In this document: positions 35,829 through 43,432 of the stretch, piece after piece
Numbering within the stretch: the first letter of the stretch is position 1
Layout: each line of letters starts with the position of its first letter
Assembly (NCBI RefSeq): GCF_003852515.1
Contig: NZ_QAJK01000081.1
Span: 8,775 to 52,206, forward strand
Direction of reading: 5' to 3'
From: Variovorax sp. KBW07
GTDB taxonomy: Bacteria; Pseudomonadota; Gammaproteobacteria; Burkholderiales; Burkholderiaceae_C
Length of the DNA stretch: 43,432 bases
Program-made: the position numbers and the translations under genes
The notes under the pieces: model-generated
The model's database searches: none
What the model was told of the DNA's origin: nothing
Seen by the model: the letters and a program-made list of their open reading frames with translations, nothing else

Positions 35829-36966
35829 GGGTGTACATCTCCAGGTCCACGAAGGTCGAGCCGTTGTGGTTCTTCGCGCTGTAGTCGATGGGGAAGTCGC
35901 CGAAGCGCGTGCTGCCGATGCTCTCGAGCCCGGCGATGAAGCTGTCGCGCGTGAGCCCCTTGCCCGCGCGGCGCAGGCCCTCGGCCATCACGCGCGCGAC
36001 GATGTAGCCCTCGAGCGCGGTGTAGCTGTCGATCTTCTCGCCGAACTCGGCGCGGTCACGCTGGTAGTCGGCCACGATGGGCACGCGCTGCGCCTGCGGC
36101 GGCGGCACGATGCTGGCCGTGACCAGCCCGGCGAGCTTGCCGTCGAGCCGCTTGGCGGAGCCGGCCGCATCGGTGATGCCCACCGACAGCGTGTACAGCG
36201 GCGCGGCCACGGCACTGGCGCGGTAGTCGCGAATGAACACCTCGACCATGCGGCCGGCCATGATCATCACGACCGCGCCGGGCTTGGCCTCGGCCAGGCT
36301 GGCGACGACGCTCTTCGCGTCTTCGGCGGTGATGGCCAGCGGCAAGGTCTTCAGCACCTTGACCTTGTAGTCGGCCGCCAGCTCTTCGCAGGTGGCGAGG
36401 TTCGACTTGCCGAAGGCGCTGTCCTGGTACACCACCGCGATCGACTGGATGCCGAGCGTCGAGAGGTGGCTGATGATCTTGCGCAGCTCCAGGTCGTAGC
36501 CCGCGCGCACGTGGAACAGGTAGCGGTTGGTCTTGGTGCGAAACGAGGTGGTGCCCACCAGCGGCGCGAACATCGGCACGCCGGCCTTCTCGGCCAGCGG
36601 CATGGCCGCCGCGAGGTTGCCGGTGGCGACGTAGCCGGTGAGCGCGAAGACCTTGTCTTCGTCGATCAGCTTCGCGGTGTTGATGGCCGTCTTCGCGGGG
36701 TCGTAGGCATCGTCGTAGGTGACCAGCTCGATCTTGCGGCCGTTGACGCCGCCCGACTTGTTGACGCGGTCGAAGTACAGCTTGATGCCCGCACGGTAAT
36801 CGACGCCGAAGTCTTTCGCGGGGCCGCTGAACACGGCCGACTGGCCGATGCGGATGGTGGTGTCGGTCACGCCGTTGTCGGCGCGCGCCGGCCGCAGGAG
36901 GCCGGGGCCGAACACCAGGGCCGCGCCGCCCGCCACCATCGCGCGCCTTGAAATCGAAAGCTTCAT
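35806..36966 (-). CDS. ABC transporter substrate-binding protein (LivK-like), second copy
   Basis: A 386-residue periplasmic binding protein of the branched-chain-amino-acid receptor family (Peripla_BP_6 type): IRIGQSAVFSGPAKDFGVDY at the start of the mature part and NKSGGVNGRKIELVTYDDAYDP after it. The N-terminus (MKLSISRRAMVAGGAALVF) has twin arginines and may be a Tat signal; cleavage is likely after RPARA. It overlaps the 2Fe-2S gene and follows the nicotinamidase gene, so it probably binds a compound linked to those enzymes and delivers it to the nearby Liv-type permease or another one. The ligand is not known. Confidence 0.85.
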   Translation of the reverse strand: MKLSISRRAMVAGGAALVFGPGLLRPARADNGVTDTTIRIGQSAVFSGPAKDFGVDYRAGIKLYFDRVNKSGGVNGRKIELVTYDDAYDPAKTAINTAKLIDEDKVFALTGYVATGNLAAAMPLAEKAGVPMFAPLVGTTSFRTKTNRYLFHVRAGYDLELRKIISHLSTLGIQSIAVVYQDSAFGKSNLATCEELAADYKVKVLKTLPLAITAEDAKSVVASLAEAKPGAVVMIMAGRMVEVFIRDYRASAVAAPLYTLSVGITDAAGSAKRLDGKLAGLVTASIVPPPQAQRVPIVADYQRDRAEFGEKIDSYTALEGYIVARVMAEGLRRAGKGLTRDSFIAGLESIGSTRFGDFPIDYSAKNHNGSTFVDLEMYTRDGQLRR

Positions 36967-37050
36967 GCGTCGTCTGTCTCTTCGTTGTCGTTGTCGTTGC
37001 TGTCGTTGCCGCGGCGCCTGTCGTGTGCGTCGCGGGCGTCGCTGGCTTCG
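36967..37050 (-). other. Low-complexity spacer before the second binding protein
   Basis: On the coding strand this 84-nt gap has repeats of AACGAC and ends GAAGAGACAGACGACGC before the ATG. It is nearly free of T near the start codon, like the leaders of tagH and vgrG. No clear Shine-Dalgarno run is seen apart from GAAGAGA. Confidence 0.35.
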
Positions 37051-37776
37051 TCAGCCGGCCTGTATGTCGCCGGACTGGATGCGTTTCACGCCCTTGGCCG
37101 TCATCTGCTTCCACGCCGCGGCCAGCGAGCCGTTCAGGTCGATGCCGCGCGTAGCGTCTTCGATCACATAGGCGTCGAAGCCGGCCTTGCGTGCGTCCAT
37201 CGCGGTCCAGGCCACGCAGAAGTCGGTGGCCAGGCCGGTGACGAACACGGTCTTGATGCCGCGCGCCTTCAGGTAACCGGCCAGGCCGGTGGCCGTCTTG
37301 TGGTCGGCTTCCTCGAAGGCCGAGTAGCTGTCCATCTCCTTGTGGAAGCCCTTGCGGATGATGAGCTGCGCGGTCGGCACCTTCAGGTCCTTGCCGAGCG
37401 CCGCGTCTTCGGTGCCCTGCACGCAGTGGTCGGGCCACAGCACCTGCGTGCCGTAGTTGAGCTTGGTGGTTTCGAACGGCTTCTTGCCCGAGTAGGTGCT
37501 CGCGAACGAAGCGTGGCCCGCCGTGTGCCAGTCTTGCGTGACCACGATGTTCTGGAAGGCCGGCGCCAGTGCGTTGATGACCGGAATGACTTCGTTGCCG
37601 CCCTTCACCGCCAGCGTGCCGCCGTCGAGAAAGCAGTTCTGCACGTCGACCACGATCAGCGCCGCCTTGCTGCCGGGCTTGATCTTGCCGGCCGCGAAAG
37701 CGTTGAAGCCGAGACTGCCGAGGCCGCCCGCCAGCCCGAGGGCGGCAGCGGATTTCACGAGGGTTCTGCGATGCAT
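37051..37776 (-). CDS. pncA: Nicotinamidase with twin-arginine signal
   Basis: Nicotinamidase converts nicotinamide to nicotinate and ammonia. The 241-residue protein has the catalytic triad D44 (VVDVQ), K142 (IRKG) and C187 (TDFCV). The metal site is D82, H84 (QDWH) and H117 (WPDHCVQG). H88 and the SFAS block are also nicotinamidase hallmarks and separate it from other isochorismatase-family enzymes. The N-terminus MHRRTLVKSAAALGLAGG is a good Tat signal with a small-residue cleavage region ending FAAG (about 30), so the enzyme should be periplasmic, which is unusual for this family. It lies between livF and the second binding-protein gene. Confidence 0.87.
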   Translation of the reverse strand: MHRRTLVKSAAALGLAGGLGSLGFNAFAAGKIKPGSKAALIVVDVQNCFLDGGTLAVKGGNEVIPVINALAPAFQNIVVTQDWHTAGHASFASTYSGKKPFETTKLNYGTQVLWPDHCVQGTEDAALGKDLKVPTAQLIIRKGFHKEMDSYSAFEEADHKTATGLAGYLKARGIKTVFVTGLATDFCVAWTAMDARKAGFDAYVIEDATRGIDLNGSLAAAWKQMTAKGVKRIQSGDIQAG

Positions 37777-37828
37777 GGCGTGGACTCCGGTGGGTTGATG
37801 AACAACAAGAAACTCGGACGCGGAAAGA

Positions 37829-38563
37829 TCAGACGCTCAGGTAGGCGCGGCGCACTTCTTCGTTCGCCGCCAGTTCGGCCATCGTGGCGTGATAGCGGAT
37901 CTGCCCCTTTTCCAGCACATAGGCGCGGTCGGACACCAGCTCGGCAAAGTGCATGTTCTGCTCCGACAGCAGGATGCTCACGCCCTGCGCCTTGAGCTCC
38001 AGGATCATCTGGGCCATCTGTTCGACGATGACCGGGGCCACGCCTTCGGAGGGTTCGTCGAGCAGCACCAGGTACGGGTTGCCCATCAGCGTGCGGGCCA
38101 CGGTGAGCATCTGCTGCTCGCCGCCGCTCATGCGGCCGCCGGGGCGGTTGGGCATTTCGCCGAGGTTGGGGAACAGCTTGAACAGGCGCTCGGGCGTCCA
38201 CAGCGGCGCGGCGGTGCCGTCGGCCCACTGGCGCGCGGGCTGCTTGCCGACCTCTAGGTTCTCCATCACCGTGAGGTCGGTGAAAACGCGCCGGTCTTCG
38301 GGCACGAAGCCCAGGCCCAGCCGCGCCGCGTGGTGCGGCTCGCTCTTCGAAATGTCGTGGCCCAGAAAGCGCACCGCGCCGCGGCGCTTCGCGAGCATGC
38401 CGATCAGCGCCTTCAGCGTGGTGGACTTGCCGGCGCCGTTGCGGCCCATGAGCGCGACCACTTCGCCGCGACGCACATCGAGATCGACGTCGTAAAGAAT
38501 CTGCGCGGCGCCGTACCAAGCGCACAGCGCCTTGGCTTCCAGCAGGGGTTCATGCGTGCTCAT
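37829..38563 (-). CDS. livF: ABC transporter ATP-binding protein LivF
   Basis: One of two ATPases of the branched-chain-amino-acid-type importer (HAAT family). The 244-residue protein has Walker A GRNGAGKST, signature MSGGEQQML, Walker B LVLLDEPSEG and a switch histidine in LLSEQNMHF replaced by the usual Q-N context of LivF. ATG 38563 overlaps the livG stop (ATGA). A longer frame upstream is a shadow of livG. The transporter's cargo is not certain; neighbours suggest a nitrogenous or aromatic compound rather than leucine. Confidence 0.93.
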   Translation of the reverse strand: MSTHEPLLEAKALCAWYGAAQILYDVDLDVRRGEVVALMGRNGAGKSTTLKALIGMLAKRRGAVRFLGHDISKSEPHHAARLGLGFVPEDRRVFTDLTVMENLEVGKQPARQWADGTAAPLWTPERLFKLFPNLGEMPNRPGGRMSGGEQQMLTVARTLMGNPYLVLLDEPSEGVAPVIVEQMAQMILELKAQGVSILLSEQNMHFAELVSDRAYVLEKGQIRYHATMAELAANEEVRRAYLSV

Positions 38564-39354
38564 GCCGCTTCTCCAATGGCTGCCGCTTTCTCGGCGGTCT
38601 TTTTCTCGAAGGTCTTGCCGGTGCCGAAGTACACCTCCTGCACCTTGGGGTGGTCGCGAATCTCGAGCGGCTTGCCCTGCGCGATGAGGCGGCCGCGCGC
38701 CAGCACGATCATGCGGTCGGCATACGCGAACACCACGTCCATGCTGTGCTCGGTGAACAGCACGGCCATGCCGCGCTGGATCACCAGGTCCTTGGTCAGT
38801 GCCATGAGCGAGTTGCGCTCCTGCGGCGCCATGCCGGCGGTGGGCTCGTCCATGAGCAGCAGCTTGGGGCTGTTGGCCATGGCGATGGCCAGCTCCACAC
38901 GCTTCACGTCGCCATAGGCGAGCACGCTGCAGGGCCGGTCGGCCTGCGACTTCATGCCGACCTGGTCGAGCAGGGCGAGCGCTTCGTCGCGCTTGTGGTC
39001 GGCCGCGCGGCGCCACATCGAGAACAGCTTTCGGTCGTGCGAGAGCAAGGCCATCTGCACGTTCTCGACCACGGTGAGCGAGGCAAAGGTCTCGGCGATC
39101 TGGAAGGTGCGGCCCACGCCCTTGCGCCAGATCTCGCGCGGCTTGCGGCCCACGAGTTCCTGGCCGTCGAGCGTGATCGAGCCCTGGTCGGCCTTGAGCT
39201 GGCCGTTGACCATGTTGAAGGTGGTGGACTTGCCGGCGCCGTTGGGGCCGATGAGCGCGAGCAGTTCGCCGGGCGGCAGCTCGAAGCTGATGCCGTCCAC
39301 GGCCTTGACGCCGCCGAACGATTTGCCGAGGTTCGTTACTTTGAGGAGGCTCAT
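38560..39354 (-). CDS. livG: ABC transporter ATP-binding protein LivG
   Basis: The second ATPase, 264 residues. Walker A is GPNGAGKST, Walker B LLLMDEPTAGM, followed by the LivG-type H-loop FTEHSMDVVF. The signature region reads LAYGDVKRVE in place of the common LSYGDQR, so its first residues deviate. The last 20 residues are a charged, Lys/Glu-rich tail. The start overlaps the permease stop. Confidence 0.93.
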   Translation of the reverse strand: MSLLKVTNLGKSFGGVKAVDGISFELPPGELLALIGPNGAGKSTTFNMVNGQLKADQGSITLDGQELVGRKPREIWRKGVGRTFQIAETFASLTVVENVQMALLSHDRKLFSMWRRAADHKRDEALALLDQVGMKSQADRPCSVLAYGDVKRVELAIAMANSPKLLLMDEPTAGMAPQERNSLMALTKDLVIQRGMAVLFTEHSMDVVFAYADRMIVLARGRLIAQGKPLEIRDHPKVQEVYFGTGKTFEKKTAEKAAAIGEAA

Positions 39355-41303
39355 GCCTTCACCTCCTTGAGCTTGGCGTCCGCCGAGGCCGCTGCCTTGG
39401 CTTGCGCATCTTCATCGTTCTTCGGCGCGCGCCAGCGGTCGGCCAGTTGCTTGATCGAACCCGCGATGCCTTGCGGGAACAGCAGCACCAGGATCAGGAT
39501 GATGGCGCCGAGCATCGCGCGCCAGTAGTCGGTGTTGCGCGCCACGGTGTCGTGCAGCCAGGTGAACGTAATGGCGCCGACCACCGGCCCCGCCAGCGTC
39601 TGGATGCCGCCGAGCAGCACCATCACGAGGCCGTCGACCGACTTGCCGACCGACAGGCTTTCCGGCGAGATGCTGCCCTTGGAGAAGGCATACAGCGCGC
39701 CAGCCAGGCCAGCCACCGTGCCCGCGATGACGAACGCGGCCCACTGCATGCGCTTGACGTCGATGCCGATGGCATCGGCGCGCAGTACCGAGTCGCGGCC
39801 CGCGCGCAGCGCATAGCCGAAGGGCGAGAACAGCACGCGCCGCAACCACCACACGCCGGCACCGACCAGCACCAGCGTGAGCCAGTAGTAGGCCTGCTTG
39901 TTCGACAGCCATTCCGAAGGCCACACGCCCGTCAGGCCGTTGCTGCCGCCGGTGAAGCTGTCCCACTGGTAGGTGATGGCCCAGGTGATCTGCGCGAAGG
40001 CCAGTGTGAGCATTGCGAGGTACACGCCCGAGAGCCGCACCGCGAACCAGCCATAGACCAGCGCGCCGAGCGCGGCCACCATGGGCGCGACGACCAGCGC
40101 GACTTCCATCGGCAGATGCAATGCGCGCACCAGCAGGGCCGCACCGTAGGCGCCAAGGCCGAAGTACGCGGCATGGCCGAACGAGTGCATGCCGGCCGGA
40201 CCCATGATGAAGTGCAGGCTGGTGGCGAACAGCGCGGCGACCAGCAGGTCGATCATCAGCACCAGCGTGTAGGGCGAGTTGACCGTCAGCAGCGGCAGCA
40301 CGGCGAGCATGAGCGCCAGCACGGCGGCGGCGACAAGGTACGCATTGCTCGGTCGGCGCAGCGGTTCTTCCTGCATGCCCACGTAGCGGCTCGGCGCCTG
40401 CGGCCGGCCGAACAGGCCCCAGGGACGCCACACCAGCACGATCGCCATCACCAGGAAGTCGACCATCAGCGTGAGCTTCGAGAAAGACACGTCGATGCCG
40501 AAGATCTGCACCACCCCGAGCCAGATGCACACCGCCTTGATTTCGGCGATGAGCAGCGCGGCCACGTACGCGCCAGGCAGCGAGCCCATGCCGCCCACCA
40601 CGACGACCACGAAGGCGGCGCCGATGGTGTTCAGGTCCATCTCGAGCGTGGCGGGTTCGCGCGGCAGTTGCAGCGCGCCACCCAGGCCCGCGAGCAAGGC
40701 GCCGAGCGCGAACACGGCGGTGAACAGCCAGGCCTGGTTGACGCCCAGCGCGCTGACCATTTCACGGTCTTGCGTGGCGGCGCGCACCAGCGTGCCGAAG
40801 CGCGTGCGCGTGAGCAGCAGCCACACGAGGCCCAGCACCAGCGGGCCGACGACGATCAGGAACAGGTCGTACGAAGGAAACTGGCGGCCAAGGATTTCGA
40901 CCGAGCCCTTGAGGCCCGGCGCACGCGGACCGAGCAGCTCGTCGGGCCCCCAGAGCCACAGCACCGCGTCCTTGATGACCAGCACCAGGGCGAAGGTGGC
41001 GAGCAGCTGGAACAGCTCGGGCGCCTTGTAGATGCGGCGCAGCAGCAGCACTTCGATCAGCGCGCCGAGCACCCCGACCGCCACCGCCGCGATCAGCAGC
41101 GCGGGCCAGAAGCCCAGGCTCGAACCCAGCTTGTCGACGAGCGTGTACGCTAGGTAGATGCCGACCATGAAGAACGAACCATGGGCGAAGTTGACGATGC
41201 GCGTCACGCCGAAGATCAACGAGAGGCCGGCCGCCACGAAGAAGAGCGAGGACGCGCCGGCCAACCCGTTGAGCAACTGAACAACGAAGCCTGAAAAGCT
41301 CAT
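39351..41303 (-). CDS. Fused LivH-LivM ABC permease
   Basis: A single 650-residue protein holds both permeases of the importer. The first half (about 1-290) is LivH-like (GLSLIFGVTRIVNFAHG; VVVGGMGSLPGAY). The second half (about 320-620) is LivM-like (GMHSFGHAAYFGLGAYGAAL; LAMLTLAFAQI; VLLGGIQTLAGPVVGA). They are joined by a short soluble stretch. Each half has about eight to ten membrane helices. ATG 41303 with AGGG upstream is preferred over an ATG 33 bases earlier. The tail is charged and alanine-rich. LivHM fusions are known, though separate genes are more usual. Confidence 0.92.
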   Translation of the reverse strand: MSFSGFVVQLLNGLAGASSLFFVAAGLSLIFGVTRIVNFAHGSFFMVGIYLAYTLVDKLGSSLGFWPALLIAAVAVGVLGALIEVLLLRRIYKAPELFQLLATFALVLVIKDAVLWLWGPDELLGPRAPGLKGSVEILGRQFPSYDLFLIVVGPLVLGLVWLLLTRTRFGTLVRAATQDREMVSALGVNQAWLFTAVFALGALLAGLGGALQLPREPATLEMDLNTIGAAFVVVVVGGMGSLPGAYVAALLIAEIKAVCIWLGVVQIFGIDVSFSKLTLMVDFLVMAIVLVWRPWGLFGRPQAPSRYVGMQEEPLRRPSNAYLVAAAVLALMLAVLPLLTVNSPYTLVLMIDLLVAALFATSLHFIMGPAGMHSFGHAAYFGLGAYGAALLVRALHLPMEVALVVAPMVAALGALVYGWFAVRLSGVYLAMLTLAFAQITWAITYQWDSFTGGSNGLTGVWPSEWLSNKQAYYWLTLVLVGAGVWWLRRVLFSPFGYALRAGRDSVLRADAIGIDVKRMQWAAFVIAGTVAGLAGALYAFSKGSISPESLSVGKSVDGLVMVLLGGIQTLAGPVVGAITFTWLHDTVARNTDYWRAMLGAIILILVLLFPQGIAGSIKQLADRWRAPKNDEDAQAKAAASADAKLKEVKA

Positions 41304-41332
41304 GAGGGACCCTGAGGAAACTGGAGACATCC

Positions 41333-41372
41333 GCACCAGTCACCGCTGTGTGTTGTCAGCGGTGGCCGGTGC
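41333..41372 (-). promoter_or_regulatory. Stem-loop between livK and the permease gene
   Basis: CACCGCTG (41341-41348) pairs with CAGCGGTG (41357-41364) around an 8-nt loop, and the stem continues to GCACC/GGTGC (41333-41337 and 41368-41372) with one mismatch. About 15 pairs form. It starts 18 nt after the livK stop. It has no T-tail; a role in keeping livK mRNA abundant over the permease is likely, as in other binding-protein operons. Confidence 0.55.
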
Positions 41373-41390
41373 GTTGCAGGAGCCGTGCGG

Positions 41391-42599
41391 TCAGTCCGCA
41401 GGGCGCATCTTTTTCACTTCTTCGTCGGACGGCTGGAACTTGGCGCCGTCGAGGTAGACGTAGTCGACCATCACGCCCTTGCCGCCGTCGTTCTTTGTCT
41501 TGCCGACGTACGCGCCCATGGTGGACTGGTTGTCCTGCGCGCGGTAGCTGATCTTGCCGAACGGCGTGTCGACCTGCAGGCCCTTGAAGGCCGCGACGAG
41601 CTTCTCGGTGTCGGTGCCGCCGGCCTTCTTGATGCCGGCCGCGATGGAGTGGATGGCGCTGTAGCCGACCACCGAGCCCAGGCGCGGGTAGTCCTTGAAC
41701 TTGGCCTGGTAGGCATCGAGGAAGGCCTTGTGCTCGGGCGTCTTGACGCCGTTCCACGGATAGCCCGTGACGATCCAGCCGTTGGGTGCTTCGTCCTTCA
41801 GCGGATCGAGGTATTCGGGCTCGCCGGTCAGCACGCTCACGACTTCACGGTCCTTGAAGAGGCCGCGCGTGTTGCCTTCGCGCACGAACTTGGAGAGGTC
41901 GGCGCCGAACAGCACGTTGAAGATCGCGTCGGGCTTGGCATCGGCCAAGGCCTGCACCACGCTGCCGGTATCGACCTTGCCCAGCGGCGGCGCCTGCTCG
42001 GCGACGAACTCGACGTCGGGCTGCGCGGCCTTCAGCAGCGTCTTGAAGGTGGCGGCCGACGACTGGCCGTATTCGTAGTTGGGGTACACGATGGCCCAGC
42101 GCTTCTTCTTGAGCTTGGCCGCCTCGGGCACCAGCATCGCGACCTGCATGTAGGTGGAGGGGCGCAGGCGGTAGGTGTACTTGTTGCCGTTGCTCCAGAC
42201 GATCTTGTCGGTGAGCGGCTCGGCGGCCAGGTAGAAGAATTTCTTTTGCTTGGCGAAGTCGGTCAGCGCCAGGCCGGTGTTCGACAGGAAGGCGCCGGCC
42301 AGCACGTCGATCTTTTCGCGCGAGATGAGTTCTTCGGCCACGCGCACGGCATCGCCGGGGTTGGCGTTGTCGTCGCGGCTGATGAGCTCGATCTTCTTGC
42401 CGTTGACGCCGCCCTTGGCGTTGATCTCGTCGACCGCGAGTTCCATGCCCTTCTTGTAGGGCTCGAGGAAGGCGGGTTGCGCCTTGTAGCTGTTGATTTC
42501 ACCGATCTTGATCACGCCCTGCGCATGCGCGGGGACAAGGGCCGCTGTGGCCAGCGTGACGACGGAAGCGGCGCAGAAAACATGGCGCAATGGAATCAT
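41391..42599 (-). CDS. livK: ABC transporter substrate-binding protein LivK-like
   Basis: A 402-residue periplasmic binding protein. The Sec signal is MIPLRHVFCAASVVTLATAA with cleavage after AHA. The mature start GVIKIGEINSYKAQPAFLEP and the block AKGGVNGKKIELISRDDNANP are typical of the branched-chain-amino-acid or amide receptor family. The frame extends upstream, but ATG 42599 has AAGGAG seven bases before it and a clean signal peptide. It is the main receptor of the Liv-type importer that follows. The ligand is not evident from sequence. Confidence 0.92.
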   Translation of the reverse strand: MIPLRHVFCAASVVTLATAALVPAHAQGVIKIGEINSYKAQPAFLEPYKKGMELAVDEINAKGGVNGKKIELISRDDNANPGDAVRVAEELISREKIDVLAGAFLSNTGLALTDFAKQKKFFYLAAEPLTDKIVWSNGNKYTYRLRPSTYMQVAMLVPEAAKLKKKRWAIVYPNYEYGQSSAATFKTLLKAAQPDVEFVAEQAPPLGKVDTGSVVQALADAKPDAIFNVLFGADLSKFVREGNTRGLFKDREVVSVLTGEPEYLDPLKDEAPNGWIVTGYPWNGVKTPEHKAFLDAYQAKFKDYPRLGSVVGYSAIHSIAAGIKKAGGTDTEKLVAAFKGLQVDTPFGKISYRAQDNQSTMGAYVGKTKNDGGKGVMVDYVYLDGAKFQPSDEEVKKMRPAD

Positions 42600-42669
42600 C
42601 GGGAAGCTCCTTGGGTTCGAACAGAAAACACGATGCTGTACTGGAATGGGATGCGAAGGCGGTTCTTCT

Positions 42670-43254
42670 TCAGCGAAGGCCGTCTTCGCCCTTGATCTCG
42701 CTGGCTTGCAGGCCGCCGATGCGCGGCAGCGGACGGCCGCTGTCGGTGACGGCCACGGCCACGACGATTTCGTTGGCGCGGGGCGCATCGCTCACGCGGG
42801 CCTCGATGGCGTCGAAGTGGCTGCGGACGAAGGCGGCATCCTTGTGGCCGAGCGGGACGTCGATGGCGGTGCCGAGGGTGCCCTGCTTCTTGGCGGAGGG
42901 CACGAGTGCGGCGCCCTTTTCGACAGCGACGCGCAGCGGTGCGCCAAGCTTGGGATGCAGGATGGCGGCGGCATGTTCGAGCTCGCCGCGTTCGCCGACG
43001 ATGGCGGCCTTGCCGTAGCTCTGGGCCTGGCCGGGCTCGATGCCGAGGGCCTTGACGGCCTTCTGGCCGAGCAGTGCGCCGAGCTCTTCGCCGATGGCGA
43101 TGAGCTCGTCGAGGTTCTCGCTGTAGCGGCCGGCGTAGGGGTTCTCGATGACGGCAATGGCAACGGCACGACGCGTGGGGGGCGTGACGTCCTGGCCCAT
43201 TTCCTTGCGGGTTTCATCGACCTGGATAACGAGCTTGCGGATGTTGGCGGTCAT
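42670..43254 (-). CDS. Amino acid synthesis family protein (DUF1185)
   Basis: A 194-residue protein matching the DUF1185 / AA_synth family; the conserved parts include RRAVAIAVIENPYAGRYSENL near the start, and SYGKAAIVGERGELEHAAAI and KKQGTLGTAIDVPLGHKDAAFVRSH later. The family has no firmly assigned reaction that I know of, despite its name. It is the most upstream gene of the second block in this window, 70 bp before livK on the same strand, so it may be part of the same operon. Confidence 0.85.
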   Translation of the reverse strand: MTANIRKLVIQVDETRKEMGQDVTPPTRRAVAIAVIENPYAGRYSENLDELIAIGEELGALLGQKAVKALGIEPGQAQSYGKAAIVGERGELEHAAAILHPKLGAPLRVAVEKGAALVPSAKKQGTLGTAIDVPLGHKDAAFVRSHFDAIEARVSDAPRANEIVVAVAVTDSGRPLPRIGGLQASEIKGEDGLR

Positions 43255-43360
43255 GTTCTCTGGCTTTCTTTTGTCTCTGGGGCTGCTAGCTGTTAACGGC
43301 GCTTGCGGTCGCTGCTGTGCGGTTTTTGGTCGGGTTCGGGAGCGGGGTCATTCTTGGCTT
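43255..43360 (-). other. Upstream region of the DUF1185 gene
   Basis: This 106-bp gap probably holds the promoter of the DUF1185-liv block. No clear -35/-10 pair was found. GTTAACAGCTAGC on the minus strand is the least GC-rich part. Nothing else is seen. Confidence 0.3.
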
Positions 43361-43432
43361 GTGCGAATGACACCGGGTACTCCCCTCCGCGAATGTCCCC
43401 CGCTTCGCTCCTCCTTTATTTCGCTGCGGGGA
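43361..43432 (+). repeat. Structured repeat, copy 3 (right edge cut)
   Basis: The left arm is 43361-43385 (begins GTGCGAATGACACCGGG) and the 42-nt core is 43386-43427, identical to 4-45. The right arm is cut by the window end after five bases. Positions 43383-43432 equal positions 1-50 exactly. Confidence 0.8.

Noticed and set aside
37051-37776. Maleamate amidohydrolase (NicF) instead of nicotinamidase
   Set aside because: Both are isochorismatase-fold enzymes, but the QDWH...H and WPDHCVQG motifs are specific to nicotinamidases.

Overview
The window is one continuous piece of a GC-rich betaproteobacterial genome. Protein style, codon use and gene order resemble Comamonadaceae, most like Variovorax (inferred from general resemblance, no search was possible). 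No tRNA, rRNA, CRISPR, insertion sequence or transposase was found.

Region 1 (about 290-29921) is a type VI secretion system (T6SS). It has three transcription units. A minus-strand unit, tssJ-tssK-tssL-tssM (7420 down to 290), encodes the membrane complex and baseplate connector. A divergent plus-strand unit, tssQ-tagH-pppA (7553 to 10916), encodes a lipoprotein, an FHA protein and a PP2C phosphatase. A long minus-strand unit (29921 down to 10933) runs tssA-tssB-tssC-hcp-tagJ-tssE-tssF-tssG-clpV-vgrG, then a delivery cassette: a small membrane protein, DUF2169-pentapeptide, pentapeptide, DUF3540 and DUF4150/PAAR-like. Sheath, tube, baseplate, membrane complex, unfoldase and spike are all present. 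The kinase partner of PppA, TagF, and any recognisable toxin are not.

Region 2 (about 30072-43254) is a run of minus-strand genes: a DUF1185 protein, a branched-chain-amino-acid-type ABC importer (LivK, a fused LivH-LivM permease, LivG, LivF), a nicotinamidase with a twin-arginine signal, a second binding protein, a 2Fe-2S subunit, a molybdopterin subunit fused to three cytochrome c domains (NicA/NicB-like), and a fumarylacetoacetate-hydrolase-family enzyme. The simplest reading is a module that deamidates nicotinamide in the periplasm, imports the acid or a related ring compound, and hydroxylates it with electrons passed to membrane-attached haems. The substrate is inferred.

Repeats are the other theme. 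An identical 42-nt core sits between base-pairing arms of differing sequence at 122-205 and, cut by the window edges, at both ends. Two REP-type inverted pairs lie in the nicA/nicB area, one of them in frame inside nicB. Several strong hairpins or dyads sit in gene gaps (after hcp, livK and nicB; between tssJ and tssQ).
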